Positions 6,898 through 12,448 of a DNA stretch of 12,722 bases are shown piece after piece. Under the pieces are notes generated by a model. It searched no databases, was not told where the DNA came from, and was given only the letters and a program-made list of their open reading frames with translations. Source of the DNA: Actinomycetes bacterium (lineage in GTDB: Bacteria > Actinomycetota > Acidimicrobiia > Acidimicrobiales > UBA8190); assembly GCA_021779775.1 (NCBI GenBank), contig JAJYAB010000021.1, forward strand, positions 1 through 12,722, read 5' to 3'. A program made the position numbers and the translations under genes. Positions within the stretch are counted from its first letter, which is position 1. Each line of letters opens with the position of its first letter.

Positions 6898-8055
6898 GTG
6901 CCCCCGTCGAACGTCACGATCGCCGTCGCCTTCGGCGGACCGTCGCCCGAGCACGACGTGAGCGTCCTGACCGGGCTCCAGGCGGCTCGCGAGCTGATCT
7001 CCGCAGGCCGTTCGGTGATCGGTCTCTACTGGTCGAAGACCGCCGGCTGGTTCAGGGTCGATCCGGCAGCGGAAGCCGCTGCGTTCCTCGACGGCGTCCC
7101 GCGCGGCGCGGAGCCGCTCCGGCTGCAGGCGGGAGAGGACGGCGGGTTCGTCCCGACAGGCAGCCGCCTGGGGAGGTCCCGCGCCCTGGGCATCGACGTG
7201 GTGGTTAACTGTTGCCACGGTGGTCCTGGCGAGGACGGCAGCGTGCAGGGCATGCTCGACCTGGCGGGGCTCCGGTACACCGGGCCGACGGTCGCCGGGG
7301 CATCGATCGGCATGGATAAATTGGCGTTCGCCGGCATGGTGGCAGCGGCAGAGCTGCCTGCGCTGCCGCGGAAGCTGCTGGCACCCGGCGGCACCGACGT
7401 CGGCTTCGGCGGCCCGTACATCGTCAAGCCGCGCTTCGGCGGGTCGTCGATCGGGGTCGACGTCGTCGCCGACCTGGAGACCGCCCATGCCCGCCTGGGG
7501 GCCAATCCCCACCTGCGGCGCGGGGCCGTGATCGAGCCCTACCGACCCGATCTGCACGACCTGAACATCGCGGTGCGTTCGTGGCCCGAGATCGCGCTGT
7601 CGTCCATCGAGCGACCGCTGCGCGCCCGGGACGCCACAGAGCTCCTGGGCTATGGCGAGCTCCTGGGCTATGGCGAGATCCTGGGCTATGGCGACAAGTA
7701 CGTCGGAGGCGAAGGCATGGCTTCCGCACCTCGCCAGCTGCCTGCTGACATCACTGCGGCCATGGCCGACGCGGTACGGTCGGCCGCTCGGCGTGTCGCC
7801 GACCAGTGCGCGTTGCGCGGGGTGGCCCGGATCGACTTCCTGGTCGATGACACCTCGATCTATGTCAACGAGATCAACACGATCCCGGGATCACTGGCCC
7901 GGTACCTCTGGGTGGAGCCGGTCGTGGCCTTCGGCCGCCTCCTCGACGATCTGGTCGACGAGGCCCTCCAGCAGCCGGCCGCCCGGTACGAGGTGACGGG
8001 AGCCGACGGCACCGTGCTCCGCAGTGCCGGTTCGATCGCCGGAAAGCTGGCCTGA
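6898..8055 (+). CDS. ddl: D-alanine--D-alanine ligase family protein (ATP-grasp)
   Basis: A 385-aa ATP-grasp ligase that would join two D-Ala molecules for MurF to add to the peptidoglycan precursor. The N-terminal fold has AFGGPSPEHDVSVLTG (11-26) and the Ddl hallmark HGGPGEDGSVQGMLDLAGL (107-125), YTGP, then MDK (139-141). The ATP-grasp region has YIVKPRFGGSSIGVDV (174-189). Mg2+-ligand and substrate residues include R311 and D313 in ARIDFLV, and E325 and N327 in VNEIN. After NEIN the sequence is NTIPGSLARYLW rather than the common NT(L/M)PGFT..S.YP, placing it in a divergent Ddl branch. Residues 248-265 are three near-identical hexapeptides, ELLGYG-ELLGYG-EILGYG, before DKY, where homologues normally have one such segment. 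It follows murF and precedes the PH/SHOCT gene by 6 bp. D-Ala-D-Ala activity is likely but not certain. Confidence 0.88.
   Translation: MPPSNVTIAVAFGGPSPEHDVSVLTGLQAARELISAGRSVIGLYWSKTAGWFRVDPAAEAAAFLDGVPRGAEPLRLQAGEDGGFVPTGSRLGRSRALGIDVVVNCCHGGPGEDGSVQGMLDLAGLRYTGPTVAGASIGMDKLAFAGMVAAAELPALPRKLLAPGGTDVGFGGPYIVKPRFGGSSIGVDVVADLETAHARLGANPHLRRGAVIEPYRPDLHDLNIAVRSWPEIALSSIERPLRARDATELLGYGELLGYGEILGYGDKYVGGEGMASAPRQLPADITAAMADAVRSAARRVADQCALRGVARIDFLVDDTSIYVNEINTIPGSLARYLWVEPVVAFGRLLDDLVDEALQQPAARYEVTGADGTVLRSAGSIAGKLA
7639..7692 (+). repeat. 18-bp in-frame triple tandem repeat in ddl
   Basis: GAGCTCCTGGGCTATGGC occurs at 7639-7656 and 7657-7674, with a third copy at 7675-7692 that differs by one base (GAGATC...). 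It encodes E(L/I)LGYG three times. The near-perfect identity, codon for codon, indicates recent duplication by slippage, or possibly misassembly. Confidence 0.95.
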
Positions 8056-8061
8056 CAGGCC

Positions 8062-8775
8062 ATGGCTTTCCCGAAGCGGCTGCTCACCGAGGGTGAGGAG
8101 GTCGTGGTGGAGCTCCGCCCTCACTGGATCTTCCTCGGCCAGCCGCTCCTGTTCACCGTGCTGGCGGGCGTCACCACCCTCGCCATCGTGGTCGCCTTCC
8201 CGTCGGCGCCTGCGTGGGTGCTGTACCTGCTGGGGGCGATACTCGCCGTGTCGGCCCTTGGGTTGGCTGCTCGCATGGTCCGCAGGCAGTGCACCATGGT
8301 GGTGCTCACCTCGCTCCGGCTCGTCCATCGCACCGGGGTCCTGTCGCGCCGGACGCTCGAGGTCCGGCTGCAGCGGGTGCAAGAGCTGTCGTGCCACCAG
8401 ACCCTGGTCGGACGGGTGCTGCGCTACGGCGACGTGACGGTCGAGACGGCGGGCGACACCGGGGCCGGCGCCATCGTCCTCAGTCAGGTCCGCCGGCCGG
8501 CTGCCGTGCAGGCCCTCGTCACCGAGCAGCTGGCGGCAGCGCAGCATGTGTGGGACCGGCCCGATGAAGGACCGGGTCGCCGGTCTGCGCCAGGTTCCGC
8601 CGACGCAGGGGTGCTGGCACGGCCAACGCCCCCGGCCGGCACGCCGATGCCATCCTCCGGCCGGCCGCCGACGGCCGGCGAGCGGCTGGTCGAGCTGCAG
8701 GATCTGTGGCGACGGGGACTGGTGACCGATGAGGAGTTCGCCGCGAAGCGCGCCGCGCTCTTGGACCAGCTCTGA
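8062..8775 (+). CDS. Bacterial PH-domain (bPH2/YdbS-like) membrane protein with C-terminal SHOCT domain
   Basis: A 237-aa protein. A short cytosolic start (PKRLLTEGEEVVVELRPHW, 4-22) is typical of YdbS/bPH2 proteins. Two transmembrane helices follow at about 23-46 and 51-73. The bPH2 domain (about 76-150) has VLTSLRLVHRTGVLSRRTLE (81-100) and RLQRVQELSCHQTLVGRVLR (102-121), then YGDVTVETAG. After a Pro/Gly-rich linker (165-205), residues 207-237 form a SHOCT motif, ERLVELQDLWRRGLVTDEEF followed by a short basic helix. Such proteins are membrane scaffolds without an assigned reaction. The ATG lies 6 bp after the ddl stop with only a weak RBS, so translation may be coupled. Its place after murF and ddl suggests a role at the envelope, which is inference from context only. 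Confidence 0.88.
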   Translation: MAFPKRLLTEGEEVVVELRPHWIFLGQPLLFTVLAGVTTLAIVVAFPSAPAWVLYLLGAILAVSALGLAARMVRRQCTMVVLTSLRLVHRTGVLSRRTLEVRLQRVQELSCHQTLVGRVLRYGDVTVETAGDTGAGAIVLSQVRRPAAVQALVTEQLAAAQHVWDRPDEGPGRRSAPGSADAGVLARPTPPAGTPMPSSGRPPTAGERLVELQDLWRRGLVTDEEFAAKRAALLDQL

Positions 8776-8776
8776 G

Positions 8777-8802
8777 CCTGCCAGGGCGTCTATCCCGGCA
8801 GG
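8777..8802 (+). terminator. GC-rich terminator-like hairpin after the PH/SHOCT gene
   Basis: CCTGCC (8777-8782) pairs with GGCAGG (8797-8802), and GGG (8784-8786) with CCC (8794-8796), leaving one bulged A and a 7-base loop. The 9-bp stem begins one base after the TGA stop. There is no T tract, as is common in high-GC actinobacteria. It likely closes the murF-ddl-PH unit. Confidence 0.5.
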
Positions 8803-8821
8803 GTGTCTATCCCGGCAGGGT
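8788..8821. repeat. 17-bp perfect tandem duplication
   Basis: GTCTATCCCGGCAGGGT at 8788-8804 is repeated exactly at 8805-8821. The duplication copies the 3' arm of the terminator-like hairpin, so either copy could pair with the 5' arm at 8777-8786. Confidence 0.95.
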
Positions 8822-8922
8822 GACCACCAGAGGGTTTGACCCTGGTTGGCTGGTTGGGGCACCATCCGGGCACGGATCGGGCCCCGTGCAGACGACGCGT
8901 GAACCATCCCGCATCCGCGGCA

Positions 8923-8928
8923 TAGGTT
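8923..8928 (+). promoter_or_regulatory. Candidate -10 box for the racemase gene
   Basis: TAGGTT (TANNNT) lies 32 bases before the GTG at 8961, which has its own Shine-Dalgarno sequence AGGAG at 8951-8955 (5-base gap). This gives a conventional leadered transcript, unlike the leaderless-type boxes elsewhere in the window. No clear -35 element is seen. The rest of the 185-bp spacer holds the hairpin and 17-bp duplication. Confidence 0.35.
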
Positions 8929-8960
8929 GGTCGTCGATCCAGCGAGGACGAGGAGACGCA

Positions 8961-10106
8961 GTGAGTGGACCGCTCGAAGGTGTGAGGATCATCGAATTGG
9001 CGGGTATCGGCCCTGGACCGTATGCCTGCATGCTATTGGCGGACGCCGGTGCGGACATCGTGCGAGTGGACCGGGCGACGGGGAGCCCGGCGGTGCCGGG
9101 TGCGGGGCCTTCGTGGGATCTGCTCACACGCAGCAGGCGCTCGGTGGCGGTCGATCTGAAGCATCCCGAAGGGGTGGCGCTCGTGCTCGAACTGGCGGAG
9201 CAGGCAGACGCGCTGATCGAGGGATGGCGCCCCGGGGTGGCCGAGCGGCTGGGGCTCGGCCCTGACCATTGCTGGGACCGGAACCCGCGTCTGGTGTACG
9301 GGCGGATGACCGGCTGGGGTCAGCAGGGTCCGCTGGCGGCCACCGCCGGCCACGACATCGACTACATCGCCCTCTCGGGAGCGCTCTACGCGATCGGGCG
9401 ATCAGGAGAAGCGCCCGTTCCGCCGCTGAACCTGGTGGGTGATTTCGGTGGTGGAGGGATGATGCTGGCGTTCGGCATCTGCGCCGCCCTGCTCGAAGCG
9501 TCGCGCTCTGGTCGTGGCCAGGTCGTCGACGCGGCCATGGTCGACGGCGCGGCTTCCCTCATGACCATGACGTACTCGTTGGCCCAGTTCGGGATGTGGA
9601 GCGACCAGCGCGGCACCAACATGCTCGACACCGGTGCCCACTTCTACGAGGTGTACGAGACGGCGGACGGCGGGTGGTTCGCCGTAGGGGCCATCGAGCC
9701 GCAGTTCTACGCGGCGCTGCTCAGCGGTATGGGTCTCGAAGGTGCAGACCTTCCGAAGCAGCAGGACCGTTCCCAGTGGCCAGCCATGAAGGAGCGGTTC
9801 GCCGCCGTGTTCAAGACGCGTACCCGCGACGAGTGGGCTGCCATCTTCGAGGGGACCGACGCCTGCGCGGCTCCGGTCCTGTCGCCGTCGGAGGCGACGA
9901 GCCACCCGCACCTGGTCGCCCGGGGGACGTTCGTGGACGTGGCGGGCGTGGTGCAGCCCGCTCCGGCGCCCCTCTTCAGTCGTACGCCGGGTGCGGTCCA
10001 GTGCCCGCCGCCCGCTCTCGGCAGCGACGCCCCTGGGGCGCTGGCCGACTGGGGCATCGATGCGGAGCGGATCGCCACCCTGCGCTCGTCGGGCGTCGTC
10101 GACTGA
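8961..10106 (+). CDS. mcr: Alpha-methylacyl-CoA racemase (CoA-transferase family III fold)
   Basis: A 381-aa family III CoA-transferase-fold enzyme that epimerises 2-methylacyl-CoA thioesters, needed for beta-oxidation of branched or steroid side chains. It matches mycobacterial MCR/AMACR: LEGVRIIELAGIGPGPYACM (5-24), GHDIDYIALSGALYAIGR (130-147), PPLNLVGDFGGGGMMLAFGI (154-173), VVDAAMVDGAASL (188-200) and VGAIEPQFYAA (242-252). The catalytic set of MCR (His126, Asp156, Glu241) corresponds to His131, Asp161 and Glu246 here with a constant offset of five. These residues separate racemases from CoA transferases, which carry an Asp nucleophile elsewhere. The GTG at 8961 was chosen over the longer frame from 8820 because of the AGGAG 5 bases upstream and because homologues start at SGPLEGVRI. 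It ends 9 bp before a convergent gene. Confidence 0.92.
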   Translation: MSGPLEGVRIIELAGIGPGPYACMLLADAGADIVRVDRATGSPAVPGAGPSWDLLTRSRRSVAVDLKHPEGVALVLELAEQADALIEGWRPGVAERLGLGPDHCWDRNPRLVYGRMTGWGQQGPLAATAGHDIDYIALSGALYAIGRSGEAPVPPLNLVGDFGGGGMMLAFGICAALLEASRSGRGQVVDAAMVDGAASLMTMTYSLAQFGMWSDQRGTNMLDTGAHFYEVYETADGGWFAVGAIEPQFYAALLSGMGLEGADLPKQQDRSQWPAMKERFAAVFKTRTRDEWAAIFEGTDACAAPVLSPSEATSHPHLVARGTFVDVAGVVQPAPAPLFSRTPGAVQCPPPALGSDAPGALADWGIDAERIATLRSSGVVD

Positions 10107-10115
10107 GCGGCGCGG

Positions 10116-10451
10116 TCACGTCAGGCGGACCAGGTCCCCGACGAGCAGCGAGGTGACCATCCCTATGACCGCGAGGTAGACGCCGGTCATCGGCCACCGC
10201 CAACGGTGGCCGGCCAACCAGAACCTCCGGATCCCGAGCACGTCGAACACGAGGGCGAGAACCGCCACCGGCACGCCGATGGCGGCGGTCAGCCCTGCGG
10301 CGGTCCCGATGAGCGGGGCCAGTACCGGGAGGACGACGTAGCTCAGCAGGCACCGCCCCGCCGAGAGCGCGATGGAGACGTTGAAGATCCGGTGTGCCGC
10401 GTCTTCGCCGACCGTCGCCGGTCCGTCGGGGATGGCCAGGATCCGATGCAT
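10116..10451 (-). CDS. Conserved hypothetical membrane protein, three predicted helices
   Basis: A 111-aa protein starting at ATG 10449-10451 (MHRILAIPDG). Three hydrophobic segments lie at about 28-50 (ALSAGRCLLSYVVLPVLAPL), 53-73 and 86-105, with a basic loop IRRFWLAGHRWRW (74-86) between the second and third. The layout resembles a small actinobacterial membrane family with ARCLLxYVxLPxxAPLxG and RRFWxADHKWRW motifs that I recall only as hypothetical. No function can be assigned. The frame stays open upstream to 10616, but that extension is Pro/Arg/Gly-rich and unlike the family start. No strong RBS is visible. The stop is 9 bp from the convergent racemase stop. Confidence 0.7.
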   Translation of the reverse strand: MHRILAIPDGPATVGEDAAHRIFNVSIALSAGRCLLSYVVLPVLAPLIGTAAGLTAAIGVPVAVLALVFDVLGIRRFWLAGHRWRWPMTGVYLAVIGMVTSLLVGDLVRLT

Positions 10452-10666
10452 CGCTGCGTCGGGGCCCGGGTGGCGCCTCCGGGGGCCGGCAGGACAGACC
10501 CCGGGCATCGCCGGGCAGCGGGCCGGGGCACCGGGCTCGGCGCGCTGCACCTCGGTGACCGCAGGATCCACGCACACAACGCTACGACCGGGGACTGCAG
10601 CTTTCCAGTCAGCCATTCGGACAGCCGGCCATTTTCCGGTCAGGGCGCTCGCCGTCCGGCACGCCC

Positions 10667-10698
10667 CTGGTCTTCGGAGGCCGGCTGGTCTTCAGAGG
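10667..10698. repeat. 14-bp near-direct repeat, period 18, at the 3' end of the RAM-domain gene
   Basis: CTGGTCTTCGGAGG at 10667-10680 recurs as CTGGTCTTCAGAGG at 10685-10698. The second copy contains the stop codon of the minus-strand RAM-domain gene, so this is a small duplication of a gene end. The 240-bp region 10452-10691 holds no gene that I can support. Confidence 0.75.
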
Positions 10699-10928
10699 TT
10701 GACCACCGGGCAGGTGACGGTCCGGGTGATCCCTTCGATCAGCTGGATGGAGCTCACGACCATCCTCCCGAGCTCGTCGACGCTGCCTGCTTCTGTCCGG
10801 ACGATGACGTCGTATGGACCGGTGACGTCCTCTGCCGTCACCACCCCGTCGATGTCGGCCACCTGGCGGGCCACACCCGCCGCTTTTCCCACCTCGGTCT
10901 GGATGAGCACGTATGCGGTGACGGCCAT
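10692..10928 (-). CDS. Stand-alone Lrp/AsnC ligand-binding (RAM) domain protein
   Basis: A 78-aa protein consisting only of the C-terminal effector domain of Lrp/AsnC regulators, with no helix-turn-helix. It shows the alpha-beta pattern AVTAYVLIQTEVGKAAGVAR, then VADIDGVVTAEDVTGPYDVI (23-42), and the glycine turn GPYD (38-41) typical of the amino-acid pocket. The end, IEGITRTVTCPVV, is the last strand. Stand-alone RAM-domain proteins are small oligomers that may bind amino acids and modulate partner regulators. The ATG at 10926-10928 is preceded on the minus strand by GGAGG seven bases upstream, a good RBS. A TACGCT box (10976-10981, minus) is a possible -10. It is divergent from the MFS gene across about 93 bp. 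Confidence 0.88.
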   Translation of the reverse strand: MAVTAYVLIQTEVGKAAGVARQVADIDGVVTAEDVTGPYDVIVRTEAGSVDELGRMVVSSIQLIEGITRTVTCPVVNL

Positions 10929-11009
10929 GGAACGTCCTCCCCAGGCATTGGCCGCGGCGGTCTGCGGCAGGCGTCAGCGTACCTGTGCAGAGGTGCCAGC
11001 GCCCCGTCG

Positions 11010-11015
11010 TACGAT
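11010..11015 (+). promoter_or_regulatory. Putative -10 hexamer of a leaderless MFS transcript
   Basis: TACGAT (TANNNT) ends 6 bases before the in-frame GTG at 11022, the leaderless geometry also seen at fabZ and the hydrolase gene. It lies inside an 8-bp palindrome, TCGTACGA (11008-11015 region), in the divergent spacer with the RAM-domain gene. No Shine-Dalgarno sequence and no clear -35 element are seen. Confidence 0.4.
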
Positions 11016-11021
11016 GGCCGG

Positions 11022-12446
11022 GTGGACGCCGGCGACCAGAGCCACCGGCGACGGCCAGGGGGCCGGCACGCAGCCGGCGGCGGCCGCGCCAAGCGGTCCG
11101 ATGGTGCTGGTCCCGGCCGCTTGCGGCCCCGGGCAGCGCGCCCCGCCCGCCAGTTTCGCGACATGCTGGCCGACCTGCTCGACCAGCGGACCCCGTTCGG
11201 CCGTCTTTCCCTGGTCCAGGTGTTCATGACCGCAGGAGACACGCTGCTGACCGTGTCGCTGGCCGGATCGCTGTTCTTCTCCATCTCACCCAAGGCTGCG
11301 GAGAGCAAGGTCCTGCTCTACCTGGTGCTCACCATGGCGCCGTTCGCCGTCGTGGCACCCTTCCTTGGCCCGGTCATCGACCGCAGCAGGGGTATCCGCC
11401 GGCTCGTGGTCGTCGCCTCGGCTGCGTCGCGGGCTGCCGTGTGCCTGGTGATGGCGGGCAAGCTGCACAGCCTGCTGCTGTTCCCGCTCGCCTTCGTGAT
11501 GCTGGTGCTCTCGAAGGTGTACCTCGTCACCAAGGGGTCCATCGTGCCCCTGTACGCAGCGACAGCGACCGGGGGCGCCGATCCGGCCGCCGGGCGCGAA
11601 GCCATGGCGACGCTGAACGCCCGGCTCGGACTGCTCGCCTCACTGGCCGGGTTCGCCGCCTCGCTGCCGGCGATCGCCGTGCTCAAGCTGCTGGGTGGCA
11701 GCTGGGTGTTGCGGCTCGACATCCTCGTGTTCGCCGCTGGCACGATCGCCGGTCTGCGACTTCCCATGCTCCGGGGGGAGGGCCAAGACAGCCCCCGGCC
11801 ATCCCCTGCGGGGGCCGACGAGAGCGAAGCCTGGGCCCCCTCAGGGCCTCTGGCTGCCCTGGGCGGCCGCTTCGCGACCCATGCCGAGGTGATGTTGGCC
11901 CGTTCGGCCATGTCGGTACTGAAAGGGACCAATGGCTTCTTGACGTTCCTCCTTGCCTTTGGACTTCGCCGTGCGAACGCCGCCACTTGGTGGTACGGGC
12001 TCGCTCTCGGGGCGTCGGTCGCTGGCGCGGTCGTCGGGGTGCTCGCTGTCCCGCGGGCGCGCCGGCATCTGAGCGAACCTGCTGTGCTCGGCCTGGCGCT
12101 CTGGCTGGCTGCTGGTGGGGCGGTCCTGGCAGCCACGCTGGGCGGGCTGCTCGCCCAGTCCGCCATGGCGTTCCTGATCGGTCTGGCCGGCGCCGCCGGC
12201 AAGCCGTCGTTCGACGCGCTGGTGCAGCGCTACGTGCCCACCGCGGGCCAGGGTCGAGCCTTCGCCCGGTTTGAGACCCAGTTCCAGCTGGTGTGGGTGG
12301 TCGGCGCCATCGTCCCGGTGGTCGTCCCGATGCAGCTGGTTGCCGGTGACGTCGTCATCGGCGTCGTCGCCGTGGTGGCAGCGCTGTCGTACCTGACGGG
12401 TCGGCGGGCCGTCAGGCCAGCACGCAGAGGACCGGACATCGGGTGA
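11022..12446 (+). CDS. Major facilitator superfamily-type permease
   Basis: A 474-aa multi-helix membrane protein. A basic, disordered N-tail (1-45, rich in Arg and Gly) precedes about ten to twelve hydrophobic segments: roughly 62-88, 97-118, 127-145, 150-168, 202-222, 228-247, then after a hydrophilic loop (250-290) 303-315, 322-343, 353-373, 376-393, 423-440 and 441-460. FLGPVIDRSRGIRRLVV (114-130) fits the loop 2-3 motif A of MFS proteins (G-x-x-x-D-R-x-x-x-R). The substrate is unknown; efflux or amino-acid transport are possible, and the divergent RAM-domain gene hints at amino acids. The GTG at 11022 was chosen because it follows a TANNNT box by 6 bases; the frame is open far upstream, but that stretch overlaps minus-strand genes. 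The next ATG in frame is at 11163. It ends 2 bp from the convergent PEPCK stop. Confidence 0.82.
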   Translation: MDAGDQSHRRRPGGRHAAGGGRAKRSDGAGPGRLRPRAARPARQFRDMLADLLDQRTPFGRLSLVQVFMTAGDTLLTVSLAGSLFFSISPKAAESKVLLYLVLTMAPFAVVAPFLGPVIDRSRGIRRLVVVASAASRAAVCLVMAGKLHSLLLFPLAFVMLVLSKVYLVTKGSIVPLYAATATGGADPAAGREAMATLNARLGLLASLAGFAASLPAIAVLKLLGGSWVLRLDILVFAAGTIAGLRLPMLRGEGQDSPRPSPAGADESEAWAPSGPLAALGGRFATHAEVMLARSAMSVLKGTNGFLTFLLAFGLRRANAATWWYGLALGASVAGAVVGVLAVPRARRHLSEPAVLGLALWLAAGGAVLAATLGGLLAQSAMAFLIGLAGAAGKPSFDALVQRYVPTAGQGRAFARFETQFQLVWVVGAIVPVVVPMQLVAGDVVIGVVAVVAALSYLTGRRAVRPARRGPDIG

Positions 12447-12448
12447 GA

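Noticed and set aside
7639..7692. Possible CRISPR-like or VNTR array
   Set aside because: Units are contiguous without spacers, in frame, and within a protein-coding gene.
8820..8960. Longer start of the racemase at 8820
   Set aside because: The extra 47 residues cover a repeat and the putative promoter, and homologues begin at the GTG at 8961, which has AGGAG upstream.
10452..10616. Upstream extension of the small membrane protein to 10616
   Set aside because: The added 55 residues are Pro/Arg/Ala-rich low complexity; the family-like part starts at the ATG at 10449-10451. It remains possible that an intermediate start is used.
10621..10660. CCGGCCATTTTCCGG as a terminator for the RAM-domain gene
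   Set aside because: Only a 4-bp stem can form and it lies about 30-60 bases from the stop codon.
10206..11021. Long N-terminal extension of the MFS reading frame (272 extra codons from 10206)
   Set aside because: It overlaps two plausible minus-strand genes, its translation is His/Arg/Gly/Pro-rich with no fold, and a TANNNT box precedes the GTG at 11022.
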